Assembly: GCA_002392645.1 (NCBI GenBank)
Contig: DGHL01000016.1
Coordinates: 9,930-33,621 of the forward strand
Source of the DNA: Prevotellaceae bacterium UBA3849
Lineage (GTDB): Bacteria; Bacteroidota; Bacteroidia; Bacteroidales; Bacteroidaceae
Direction of reading: 5' to 3'
Length of the DNA stretch: 23,692 bases
Made by a program: the position numbers and the translations under genes. Of this stretch, positions 7,733 through 16,329 are shown one piece after another. The notes below the pieces were generated by a model that did not search any database, was not told where the DNA came from, and worked only from the letters and a program-made list of their open reading frames with translations. How positions within the stretch are numbered: position 1 is the first letter of the stretch; each line of letters opens with the position of its first letter.

Positions 7733-8515
7733 ATGGAACTTCAGCTTTATCAGACAGTGTTATATCTTGCGGGAGCGGTCAACATCATGATTGCCTTCGT
7801 ATTGCTGCATAATAACTATATGTATCGCAACTACAACGTGTACTTGAGCTCACGACGCTTCATAGCCCTTAACTATGTCATCTTCGGCATAGGTTTCTGC
7901 ATACATGCCTATTACCAGCTGCGCACGACATGTCCCGTGGTGGCGTCGGCGCTCTCAGTGTCATACTTCCATGCAGGCGGCGTGCTCTTCGGTTGGAGCC
8001 ATATCTCACTGATGCGTCCCCAGTACCTTACGAAAAAGATAGTTGTGCGCGACCTCGCCATTCTCGCATTCGGACTTATCTGTTACTGGACGGCAGTGGC
8101 CAACTATGAGATGCGCATCGTGCCTAATGAAATGTTCATACTTACATGCACCTTCAGTGTGTTCTTCGCACATGCCCTGTTTATAACATACACCTTCTAC
8201 CGCACCTACTTCTCCGTGCGTCGCAGCCTTGAGCAGATGCCGGTAAACGACGGTGCGCCTAAGTGGTGGACATTAGAGACCAAGCGCACGGTGCTTGCCA
8301 GCCACCACTCTTTCGTCATAGGCTGCCATCTCATCGTGGGATTCGGCATAGGCAGCATAGTCATCACGGCATGCTTCCCTCATGACATCATGCCTTTCAC
8401 TGCACTCATGGCGGCAGGCATCTGCGTCTTCTGCTTCTTGTTCTACTCCGTAGCCGAATACGGCAACGCCATAGAGTCGGCAACCAATGCGGCAGAGGAT
8501 GTCATGACAAGATAG
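7733..8515 (+). CDS. Seven-segment membrane protein resembling the sensor half of the adjacent regulator
   Basis: This 260-residue protein has about seven hydrophobic segments (6-25, 43-63, 70-93, 105-123, 133-157, 194-214, 220-241) and no recognisable soluble domain. I know no named family for it. Its layout follows the membrane half of the regulator at 6391-7512: the same segment number, a long loop of about 35 residues between segments 5 and 6, a short turn between 6 and 7, and a similar R-R/F...G...R pattern around segments 2-3. It stops about 20 residues after segment 7, where the regulator continues into its AraC domain. It could be a co-sensor, a decoy subunit or a transport aid. The surface-protein gene starts 53 bp downstream and is probably cotranscribed. 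Confidence 0.75.
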   Translation: MELQLYQTVLYLAGAVNIMIAFVLLHNNYMYRNYNVYLSSRRFIALNYVIFGIGFCIHAYYQLRTTCPVVASALSVSYFHAGGVLFGWSHISLMRPQYLTKKIVVRDLAILAFGLICYWTAVANYEMRIVPNEMFILTCTFSVFFAHALFITYTFYRTYFSVRRSLEQMPVNDGAPKWWTLETKRTVLASHHSFVIGCHLIVGFGIGSIVITACFPHDIMPFTALMAAGICVFCFLFYSVAEYGNAIESATNAAEDVMTR

Positions 8516-8530
8516 CTAAAGATAGCTAAA
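8511..8530 (+). repeat. Two adjoining 10-bp repeats across a stop codon
   Basis: GATAGCTAAA occurs twice in a row. The first copy contains the TAG stop of the membrane-protein gene. The core GATAGCT is shared with the 22-bp repeat array near 4000, perhaps by chance. The rest of the gap before 8569 is an A-rich leader (CAAACAACAAAT type), usual for strong Bacteroidota translation starts. Confidence 0.6.
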
Positions 8531-8568
8531 AGGATAATATATACCAAACAACAAATAACAAACAACAA

Positions 8569-11500
8569 ATGCAACAAAGAAACTTTTTTCTCACACTGCT
8601 CATGGCAACAGTCATGATGGTGTTCAGCCCGCAGATTATGCGGGCAGCGGTGGAAACTGTTACTGTTGGCGAGGGAACGTCATCGAGTTATCAAGTTCCC
8701 TATGGCAACTACTTCAAGAACAGTACCTCGCAGATGCTCTACACTGCCGATGAAATCGGCAAAAAAGGCATTATTCAGAGTATTGCGTTCTATGTTAGCA
8801 ACGCTTATGAGTTCAACTGCTCTGAGTTGAAAATCTACATGGGCGAGACCGACCTTACCCAGCTAAGCACCTCCAGTGCGTTTACAAGCACTGGAATGCA
8901 GCTGGTATATTCGGGTACCGATGTCACCATAGGCTCGGCCTCCGGATGGGAAACCATGACGCTCAGCACACCGTTTGACTACAGCGGCGAGAAGAATCTC
9001 GTCGTAGTGGTATGCCGCAAGTCATCATCATGGACTAGCGGTCTGAAATATGGAGTTAGTGATGGTAAAAGCCTTTATAGATTGAGTGATGATTACAGCT
9101 CTTATGCTGATATTGACGATGAGAGGCCAATATACAGTGATACTGATGTGCGTGCCGCCGCACAGTTCCAGATAAAGACATCTGACCACGTCATGGAACA
9201 CCATGAGGCAGTGGCACCTACCGCCACTACCGCCGGCAACTATGAATACTGGTACTGCACTACGCACTGCCAGAAGTATTTCAAGGATGAGTATGGCATC
9301 GAGGAGTATGCCGATGGTGAGTGGATTATCCCTGCCGGTGCCTGCCCCCACCAATTGATAGAGCATGCAGCTGCGCATAATAACTGCGGTTATGACGGCA
9401 ACACACTTTACTACGAGTGCAGCATCTGCCACCATTACTTCAGCGATGCCGCCGCCGAGAACGAGGTGGAGGAAAACAGCTGGGTGATTCCTGCTGATCC
9501 ATCGCAACATGAGTTTACTGGCAATTACGACAACAACGGATTCGGTCAGTGCGCCGTATGTAACAAGACCCTATACAACATATATGAGCCTGCAGAATAC
9601 GACGAAGAGGAGAACTTCTTCTATATTTATAATGTCGGCCAGCTCTACTGGTTTGCTGACAAGGCCAGCAATGGAACTTCTTCTGATGAAGGCTATCCAT
9701 TTAATGCCAGAGTGTGTGGCGACCTAATTGTGAATAGCAACGTCCTGACCGACGAGGGAGAGCTGAACGGCGACGGCAGCAACTTCCTTGCGTGGACTCC
9801 GATAAACAGCTACCGTGGCACATTCAATGGATGTGGTAGCACAATAAAAGGTCTGTACTGCGTGTCTGCCAACAGTTATGCGGGACTTTTCTTCCACAAC
9901 GATGGTACAATCACTAATGTTGGCATCGAAGACAGTTATTTTGAAGGAGACAATATAGTCGGCGGCATTGTGGCTTATAATGCCGGCACCGTGGAGAACA
10001 GCCTCAGCCTTGCCACTGTGAAGGGAAACAACAATGTTGGTGGTTTAGTAGGTTTCAATGCCGACAACGGTGTTGTTAAGAATTGCTATAGCCGTGCCAC
10101 GGTGAAGGCTGAAACAACTGATGCGGAAAGATACGGCAACGTAGTGGGATATAATGGAGGCACCCTTGCCAACTGCTACTACCTCAGCGATGTGGCAGAC
10201 CAGCATGAGACAGAACATCCTACTGTAATCAGCAAGACCGCTGAGCAGTTTGCCAGCGGTGACGTGGCATGGCTGCTCAACGGCGAGAAGGTGGACGAAA
10301 CCTCTGTATGGGGCCAGTTCCTGGGCAATGATTATGCGCCTGCCGAGGCTTTCCCAAGTCCATCTATGTGGCGTTTTGTATGGAAAGGCTATATGTGTTT
10401 CGACGACTCGCTGCAGTATGCCAACCACTATCTGCACACCGAGCCAAACCACGACCATGTGTATGACAACGGTATCTGTAAGGCCTGCGGTGCATACCAG
10501 ACACCTGAAAGCCAGACAATAGACGGCGTGCTGACATTCGACATTGCAAACTATGGCAACGCACTATATGTGGCTAAGTACACCAACGAGGGCAACACTT
10601 GTGCTGCGCGCCTTGTGGCTCCTAAGGTTATGATGACAGGTTCTGATGCATATCTGACAATCAGCAATGGTACGCTGACGCTCGACCTCAACGGCGACAC
10701 GCTGACTACTACCAACTCTCAGGTAATACTCGTTGACGGCGGCAACGTGACCATCCACGACAGCAGTGCAAACGGCACAGGAGCCGTAATCAACGGCGGT
10801 TCATATGGAGTAAATGCCCAAAGTGGTTCGCTGACCATCACAGGTGGTACCTTTATAGGTAGTGGCTTTGCCGTGCAGACTACACCTTTATGTACACCTC
10901 TCGCCATCAGCGGCGGTAAGTACTATGCAACGAGTGGAACTTCCCGCCTTTATACATCTGGCAAGTCAGCATTGGCACCAGGCTACTCTTACTACAACCT
11001 TCGCACAGGCAAGGAACTGGATGACTATACCTATCAGCCGATATACGTAGAACAATCCACTGATACCGTTATCGTGAAACAGGCATCAGTCAAAGCAGTG
11101 CTGACGAAGAATGGCGAAAACACTAACTACTATAGCTTCAACAGTGCCTTTGAGGCAGCGCAGCAGTGCACAGCTGATGACAATGCCACACTGAAACTGA
11201 TGAATAACCGTACGATGCCTTCAAGCGAGGGATACATCACGTTCTCAAGCGGTACGTTCACCCTCGACCTCAACGGCAACACTATCAGCAACACCAATCA
11301 GACAACAATACTCGTCAGCGGTGCTAACCTGACTATCACTGACAGTAGCGAAGGACAGACGGGTATGATTAAAAACTCAGGAGCGTTTGCTGTGGATGCC
11401 CAAAGTGGTTCACTCATCATCACAAGTGGTACCTTTATAGGTAGTGGTGGCTATGCCGTACATACATCATCATCATGTGATTCTCTCGCCATCAGCGGCG

Positions 11501-14145
11501 GTAAGTATTATGTGACGAATGAAACTTCCCGCTTTTATACACCAGGCAAGTCTGCATTGGCACCAGGCTACTCTTACTACAACCTTCGCACGGGCAAGGA
11601 ACTGGAAGACTATACCAATCAGCCGATATACGTAGAACAATCCACTGATACCGTTATCGTGAAACAGGCATCAGTCAAAGCAGTGCTGACAAAGGGCGAT
11701 GAGGTGACAACCTACAGAGACTTCAACAGTGCCTTTGCGGCAGCGCAGCAGTGCACTGCCTCTGACAATGCTACGCTGAAACTGATGAAGAACCGCACTA
11801 TACCGGATGGTTATAATGCATACATCACGCTTTCAAGCGGTACGTTCACCCTTGACCTTAACGGCGACACCATCAGCAATTATAACAGCCAGACAATACT
11901 TGTAAGCGGTGCCAACCTGACCATCACCGATAGTAGCGAAGGTCAGACGGGTACGATTAAGAACTTAGGAGCGCATGGAGTGAATGCCACAAGTGGTTCG
12001 CTCATCATCACAGGTGGTACCTTTATAGGTGGTGATGGCTTTGCCGTACAGACATCATCGTCATGTGATTCTCTCGCCATCAGCGGCGGTAAGTACTATG
12101 TGACGAGTGGAACTTCCCGCCTTTATACACCTGACAAGTCTGCATTGGCACCTGGCTACTCTTACTACAACCTTCACACGAGCAAGGAACTGGATGACTA
12201 TACCTATCAGCCTATATACGCAGAACAATCCACTGATACCTTAGTGGTAAAGCAAGGTTCACTCAAAGCAGTGCTGACGAAGAATGGTGAAGATACCAAC
12301 TACTATAGTTTCAACAGTGCATTTGCGGCAGCGCAGCAGTGCACAGCTGATGACAATGCTACGCTGAAACTGATGAAGAACTACACTATACCGGATGGTC
12401 CTAATGCATACATCACGCTTTCAAGCGGTACGTTCACCCTTGACCTTAACGGTGACACCATCAGCAACTGTAACAACCAGACAATACTCGTCAGCGACGC
12501 CAACCTGACCATCACAGACAGCAGCGAAGGCCAAAATGGTGCGCTGATTAATTCTGGCTCGTATGCAGTTAACATTACAGGCGGTTCGCTCACAGTCCTT
12601 GCTGGTAACCTCATTGCCCGCAACACGTCACCGGCATTGTATGTTAATTCATCATCCCCGACAGTGTCGCTCAAGGGCGGCAAGTACATGTCGAACAGTA
12701 CATACGGCTACAGGGTTAAAGCCTATGACAAGTCATTGCTTGCACCTGACTATTCATACTATAACCTGCGCACTGACGAGGAAATGACTGATATCACCAG
12801 CGGACACCTCGCAATGAGCAATATTGCAGATACCTTAGTGGTAAAACTTGGCTCCGACAAGATGGCGTTGACTAAGGGTGGTAATATTACAATCTACAAA
12901 GACATCAATGCAGCCTTTGCGGCAGCGCAGCAGTGCACTGCTGATGACAATGCTACGCTGAAACTGCTGAAGAACGTCACGTTGCCAACAGGAGACGGAT
13001 ACATAACATTGACCAATGGCGCATTCACCCTCGACCTCAACGGCGACACGCTGGGAATCATGGGCTCTTGGGTGCTGAAACTGAACGGTACGGACCTTAC
13101 AGTGACCGACAGCAGCGAGGACAAGAAGGGCGCACTCGTCAACACCGCGTCAATTGTGGTATATGCCGTAAACGGTTCGCTGACCATGCAGAGCGGCAAC
13201 CTGAAGGGTAAAGGCGACTATTCTATCTACAACAATGAAGCAGGAATGGAGATAACTCTCCTGGGCGGAAGCTATAACGGTGGCATACAATATCATGCAA
13301 ACAGCACGCTCAAACTGCCAAATGTTGCAATGTTTGATACTGAAGGCAACGAAATAGCACTTAAATATACGGAGTATGTAGATTTCAACTGTTACAGAAC
13401 CGAAGAGCCGTTCACCGTCAATCCTTACTACACAGTAGGCGATGTGAAAGGCAAACTGACAAAGGTGGACAACAAGTACTTCGCCGACAAGCTGACACTC
13501 GTTGACGGTATGCCATTCAACTCTGAATATGACTTCACTGCTGCCGAGGCGGAATACAGCCGCACCATGACTACCAAGTGGGGAACCATCTGTCTGCCGT
13601 TTGACGTGACGGTAAGCAGCGTGACCGACAAGACGGAAGAGGGCTACCAGCCATTCGACTTCTACTATGTGGATGACATCAACGATGATGTGATGACACT
13701 CAGCAAGGAGACTCAGAAGGTCAGTGCCGGAACAGGTATGATACTGCGCCATGACGGTACCGGCGGCGAGGTAAGCATCAAGGAGACCAACGTTGAGGTT
13801 TACGCTGCCTGTGCATCAAATGATACCGACCTCTGTGGCACCTTTACTGGTAAGACCATCAACAGTGGTTACTACATTGCCAACGACAAGTTCTGGAATG
13901 CAGCCAACCTTGACGAGGGTGCAGTAGTACCTCCTTACCGTGCTTACGTTGAAGGTTCTGGATGGGCAGCAGCCAAGGGTATTTCAATCTTCGACCCTGA
14001 AGAGGAGACTACCGGTGTGACTACTGTCACTGCCGACAAGGCAGATGCTGACGCATGGTACACCCTCGATGGCGTGAAACTGGGTGCAAAGCCTAATAAG
14101 GCCGGCATATACATCCACGGAGGCAAGAAGGTAGCAGTAAAATAA
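8569..14145 (+). CDS. Giant secreted repeat protein (beta-helix-type repeats, GLUG-like motifs)
   Basis: This 1858-residue protein begins with a signal peptide (about 1-26). In order it has a beta-rich N-terminal region (28-205); Cys/His-rich segments like bacterial surface-protein repeats (YWYCTTHCQKYF near 227, YYECSICHHYF near 282, QCAVCNKTL near 327, ICKACGA near 636); GLUG-like repeats (about 438-520; GGIVAYNAGTVENS, GGLVGFNADNG); and about five long repeats of 195-198 residues (646-1595) marked by TLDLNGDT, LTITDSSEG, GSLTITGGTFIG, ISGGKYY, APGYSYYNLRT and AAQQCTADDNATLK. A WGTICLPFDV domain follows, then a tail with WYTLDGVKL and GIYIHGGKKVAVK, common at the ends of Prevotella surface proteins. 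It is probably surface-bound or secreted and involved in adhesion; the target is unknown. Confidence 0.85.
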   Translation: MQQRNFFLTLLMATVMMVFSPQIMRAAVETVTVGEGTSSSYQVPYGNYFKNSTSQMLYTADEIGKKGIIQSIAFYVSNAYEFNCSELKIYMGETDLTQLSTSSAFTSTGMQLVYSGTDVTIGSASGWETMTLSTPFDYSGEKNLVVVVCRKSSSWTSGLKYGVSDGKSLYRLSDDYSSYADIDDERPIYSDTDVRAAAQFQIKTSDHVMEHHEAVAPTATTAGNYEYWYCTTHCQKYFKDEYGIEEYADGEWIIPAGACPHQLIEHAAAHNNCGYDGNTLYYECSICHHYFSDAAAENEVEENSWVIPADPSQHEFTGNYDNNGFGQCAVCNKTLYNIYEPAEYDEEENFFYIYNVGQLYWFADKASNGTSSDEGYPFNARVCGDLIVNSNVLTDEGELNGDGSNFLAWTPINSYRGTFNGCGSTIKGLYCVSANSYAGLFFHNDGTITNVGIEDSYFEGDNIVGGIVAYNAGTVENSLSLATVKGNNNVGGLVGFNADNGVVKNCYSRATVKAETTDAERYGNVVGYNGGTLANCYYLSDVADQHETEHPTVISKTAEQFASGDVAWLLNGEKVDETSVWGQFLGNDYAPAEAFPSPSMWRFVWKGYMCFDDSLQYANHYLHTEPNHDHVYDNGICKACGAYQTPESQTIDGVLTFDIANYGNALYVAKYTNEGNTCAARLVAPKVMMTGSDAYLTISNGTLTLDLNGDTLTTTNSQVILVDGGNVTIHDSSANGTGAVINGGSYGVNAQSGSLTITGGTFIGSGFAVQTTPLCTPLAISGGKYYATSGTSRLYTSGKSALAPGYSYYNLRTGKELDDYTYQPIYVEQSTDTVIVKQASVKAVLTKNGENTNYYSFNSAFEAAQQCTADDNATLKLMNNRTMPSSEGYITFSSGTFTLDLNGNTISNTNQTTILVSGANLTITDSSEGQTGMIKNSGAFAVDAQSGSLIITSGTFIGSGGYAVHTSSSCDSLAISGGKYYVTNETSRFYTPGKSALAPGYSYYNLRTGKELEDYTNQPIYVEQSTDTVIVKQASVKAVLTKGDEVTTYRDFNSAFAAAQQCTASDNATLKLMKNRTIPDGYNAYITLSSGTFTLDLNGDTISNYNSQTILVSGANLTITDSSEGQTGTIKNLGAHGVNATSGSLIITGGTFIGGDGFAVQTSSSCDSLAISGGKYYVTSGTSRLYTPDKSALAPGYSYYNLHTSKELDDYTYQPIYAEQSTDTLVVKQGSLKAVLTKNGEDTNYYSFNSAFAAAQQCTADDNATLKLMKNYTIPDGPNAYITLSSGTFTLDLNGDTISNCNNQTILVSDANLTITDSSEGQNGALINSGSYAVNITGGSLTVLAGNLIARNTSPALYVNSSSPTVSLKGGKYMSNSTYGYRVKAYDKSLLAPDYSYYNLRTDEEMTDITSGHLAMSNIADTLVVKLGSDKMALTKGGNITIYKDINAAFAAAQQCTADDNATLKLLKNVTLPTGDGYITLTNGAFTLDLNGDTLGIMGSWVLKLNGTDLTVTDSSEDKKGALVNTASIVVYAVNGSLTMQSGNLKGKGDYSIYNNEAGMEITLLGGSYNGGIQYHANSTLKLPNVAMFDTEGNEIALKYTEYVDFNCYRTEEPFTVNPYYTVGDVKGKLTKVDNKYFADKLTLVDGMPFNSEYDFTAAEAEYSRTMTTKWGTICLPFDVTVSSVTDKTEEGYQPFDFYYVDDINDDVMTLSKETQKVSAGTGMILRHDGTGGEVSIKETNVEVYAACASNDTDLCGTFTGKTINSGYYIANDKFWNAANLDEGAVVPPYRAYVEGSGWAAAKGISIFDPEEETTGVTTVTADKADADAWYTLDGVKLGAKPNKAGIYIHGGKKVAVK
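10510..13350 (+). repeat. Tandem coding repeats of about 590 bp in the giant protein
   Basis: The marker encoding QQCTADDNATLK recurs with CAGCAG starting at 11161, 11746, 12334 and 12928, that is 585, 588 and 594 bp apart (195, 196 and 198 codons). A first, more divergent unit precedes them. Copies 1-2 and 2-3 share a 73-bp identical tract across their junctions (11033-11105 and 11618-11690), including silent positions. This points to recent duplication or gene conversion. The outer copies are more diverged. Confidence 0.9.
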
Positions 14146-14161
14146 TAAAAGGAATATAACA

Positions 14162-14338
14162 ATGAGACATACTTATATAAAACCTGAAATGGAGACATTA
14201 CTGCTCCCTATCTCTGAGATGATATGCGGCAGCGGTGAAGCGCAGGAAAACATCCCCGGAGGTAATCCCGACGAGGAGTCGCAGCCGGGAGTGGCTGACG
14301 CGAAAAGCGCATGGAACTTAGATTACTCTGAGGAATAA
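14162..14338 (+). CDS. 58-residue peptide following the giant surface protein
   Basis: The ATG lies 16 bp after the giant-protein stop, behind AAAAGGAATATAACA, and the TAA at 14336-14338 abuts a strong terminator, so this is a real last gene of the unit. The product begins MRHTYIKPEMETLLLPISEMICGSG and has an acidic Gly/Pro-rich middle and a tail AKSAWNLDYSEE. It has no signal peptide or membrane segment. Its pattern (YIKPEM near the start, a short hydrophobic stretch, a small-residue turn, then AK.x.W..acidic) matches very short proteins that are common and unnamed in Prevotella and relatives. Function is unknown. A processed leader/core peptide is possible because of the ICGSG break, but no modifying enzyme lies nearby. 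Confidence 0.8.
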   Translation: MRHTYIKPEMETLLLPISEMICGSGEAQENIPGGNPDEESQPGVADAKSAWNLDYSEE

Positions 14339-14340
14339 TT

Positions 14341-14384
14341 AAAAAGCGGTGTCGCTTCCATATGGAAAGCGACACCGCTTTTTT
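14341..14384. terminator. Strong bidirectional terminator
   Basis: A 17-bp stem (14341-14357 with 14367-14383), starting AAAAAGCGG and ending CCGCTTTTT, closes a loop containing CCATATGG. It begins 2 bp after the 58-codon gene and serves that unit. A tracts on the left give T tracts on the minus strand, so it may also end the peptidase transcript coming from 14534. Confidence 0.92.
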
Positions 14385-14547
14385 AGTTGTGAGTTATGAG
14401 TTATGAGTTATGAGTTAAGAGTTATAGGTTGTGAGTTATGGGTTGTGAGTTAATTCTTAACTCTTAATTCTTAATTCTTCGCTCGGCGCTTTGCGACGCT
14501 TTTACAAAGGCCGCAGGCCGACTAAAAGAACTCTTAATTCTTAACTC
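14384..14547. repeat. Heptamer array plus GC-rich core (mosaic intergenic repeat)
   Basis: From 14384 to 14481 the sequence runs in 7-bp steps: TAGTTGT, then GAGTTAT three times, GAGTTAA, GAGTTAT, AGGTTGT, GAGTTAT, GGGTTGT, GAGTTAA, then TTCTTAA, CTCTTAA, TTCTTAA. The later heptamers are roughly reverse complements of the earlier ones. A GC-rich core (14478-14525) follows, then CTCTTAATTCTTAACTC (14531-14547), which repeats the left flank and contains the end of the peptidase gene. This stretch fills most of the 195-bp gap between genes. Confidence 0.85.
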
Positions 14548-16327
14548 CCATCACTCTCATCCAGTTGCCACCCCATATCTTGCGGATATCCTCTTCAGAG
14601 TAGCGGCGGCGAAGAAGCTGTATGGTGAAGTTGATAACCTCAGAGGCGTCAGCCATGCCAGGTACGCCACCGTCACCGTCGAAGTCGGTGCCTATGCCTA
14701 CATGGTCAATGCCCATGATGCTTATGGCATGCTCAAGGTGCGCTACGGCATCCATGATGTCTGCCTCTCCCGCTGCATTGAGGAATCCAGGGTAGAAAGT
14801 GGTGTGGGCTACGCCGCCACATTTGGCAAGTGCCCGCAGTTGGTCGTCGGTAAGGTTGCGTGGATGGTCACACAGACTGCGACAGTTGGAGTGTGAGCAT
14901 ACTATAGGCGTGGCGCTGATGTCGATGGCATCATAGAAACTCTTCTCGCCGGCATGGCTGAGGTCAACCATTATGCCGAGGCGGTTCATCTCATGGATTA
15001 CCTTCTCGCCAAACTGTGATACGCCGCCGTTCATGCCTGCTCCCTTTGCAGAGTCGCAGATGAGGTTGTCGCCGTTGTGGCATAGCGTCATGTAAGCTAT
15101 GCCGCGGTCGGCAAAGTGCTGCAGGTTGGTGATGTCATCTTCTATGGCAAGACCGTTCTCTATGCCCAGCACAATGCTCTTCTTACCAGCAAGCTTGTTG
15201 TGTTGTATATCGTCAGGAGTGCGTGCAAACGCCACATATTGCGGCTTGCGCTCCACTATCTTTGCTATCTCGTCGAATATGAAGTCGGTGTATGCCTTCG
15301 GCGACTCTATCGGGAAGTGTACGAGTTCGCTGAAAGGCTTTCCCTTGCGTTCCTCCGATGCACCGTTACCCTCCATATATGGCTGTGGCAGATAGCACAC
15401 CATGAAGGTGGCGTCAAGCCTTCCCTCAGTCATCTTGTGAAGGTCAACGAGTATGCGTGGGTCGCGCTTGGTGAAGTCAACACCCTGATGGAAGAACATC
15501 GGCGTGTCGCAGTGAGTGTCAAGCGTCAGCATGCGCGAGTGCATCTCTTGCGCCTTGCGATACTCCCCTGCCCTGTCAACGAGCCACTTGAATAATGGCA
15601 GTCCGTCTTCGCCGAGCCATTCAGGATGCCATTGCACTCCGATGATGCTCTTATGCTCCGTGCTCTCCATTGCCTCTATGTAGCCATCCTCTGACATTGC
15701 CACGGTACGGAAGTGCTGTCCGGGCTTGTCAACAGCCTGATGGTGGAAAGAATTGACGGCTATCTCGTCGGCATCATATATATTATGTAATACCGAGTCG
15801 GTATCTATCCTTACGGTATGCGTAGCCTCCTGCCTGTCGGCATCCTGCGAATGCTTTACGAACACTCCCCTGCCCACCTGGTTGTGCGCCTCGCTCATAT
15901 CCTGTGCCACGTGGCCTCCCAGTGCAAGTGCAAGCGTCTGTATGCCACGGCATATTCCGAGCATAGGCACCTGACGGTTGAATGCCAGGCGTGTGAGAAG
16001 CAACTCGGCAGAATCGCGCACGGCATTGATGCTATGCAGCTTTGGTGATGGCTGCTCGCCCTGCCACAAAGGGTTATGGTCACCGCCGCCAGAGAGTATC
16101 AGTGCATCGATACGGTCAAGGGTTTCTGCTATTACGCTGGTATCAGTGACGGGAGGTATTATAACAGGTACGCCACCTGCTGCGACTACCTGCTTATAGT
16201 AAGCGTCGCGTAAGGTGGCGTCTATATTCTCATGATTGGCTGTTATGCCTATGACTGGCTTGCGCTGAGCCTCAGGAAAGTCAGAGTAAGCCTCAGCGGT
16301 AAGTGCCTCAATTGAGTAATTCTTCAT
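14534..16327 (-). CDS. Fused class I glutamine-amidotransferase-like hydrolase (C26) and membrane-dipeptidase-like hydrolase (M19)
   Basis: With the start at ATG 16327 the protein has 597 residues and no signal peptide. Residues 24-255 are a C26/PuuD-like gamma-glutamyl hydrolase with nucleophile Cys126 in GICRG and His234/Glu236 in HPE. Residues 265-597 are an M19 renal-dipeptidase-like domain with DTHCD (His272, Asp274), Glu390 in GIENG, His458 in LSHAG, His479 in SHS and Asp548 in TDFDG. Both active sites look complete. The pair suggests stepwise cleavage of gamma-glutamyl peptides in the cytoplasm: gamma-Glu removal, then dipeptide hydrolysis. This is inference. An ATG 10 codons upstream lies before the -7 element and is rejected. 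The last three codons and stop fall in a repeat (14530-14547). An Lrp-type regulator gene is 49 bp upstream. Confidence 0.9.
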   Translation of the reverse strand: MKNYSIEALTAEAYSDFPEAQRKPVIGITANHENIDATLRDAYYKQVVAAGGVPVIIPPVTDTSVIAETLDRIDALILSGGGDHNPLWQGEQPSPKLHSINAVRDSAELLLTRLAFNRQVPMLGICRGIQTLALALGGHVAQDMSEAHNQVGRGVFVKHSQDADRQEATHTVRIDTDSVLHNIYDADEIAVNSFHHQAVDKPGQHFRTVAMSEDGYIEAMESTEHKSIIGVQWHPEWLGEDGLPLFKWLVDRAGEYRKAQEMHSRMLTLDTHCDTPMFFHQGVDFTKRDPRILVDLHKMTEGRLDATFMVCYLPQPYMEGNGASEERKGKPFSELVHFPIESPKAYTDFIFDEIAKIVERKPQYVAFARTPDDIQHNKLAGKKSIVLGIENGLAIEDDITNLQHFADRGIAYMTLCHNGDNLICDSAKGAGMNGGVSQFGEKVIHEMNRLGIMVDLSHAGEKSFYDAIDISATPIVCSHSNCRSLCDHPRNLTDDQLRALAKCGGVAHTTFYPGFLNAAGEADIMDAVAHLEHAISIMGIDHVGIGTDFDGDGGVPGMADASEVINFTIQLLRRRYSEEDIRKIWGGNWMRVMGVKN

Positions 16328-16329
16328 TG

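Noticed and set aside
13150..13752. 200-codon open frame on the minus strand within the giant protein gene
   Set aside because: It is antisense to well-supported coding repeats, has no family resemblance and no promoter or leader of its own.
14384..14481. Heptamer repeats as a coding or phase-variable tract
   Set aside because: They lie outside any promoter spacer or reading frame start, so changes in number would not switch a visible gene, apart from the stop region noted separately.
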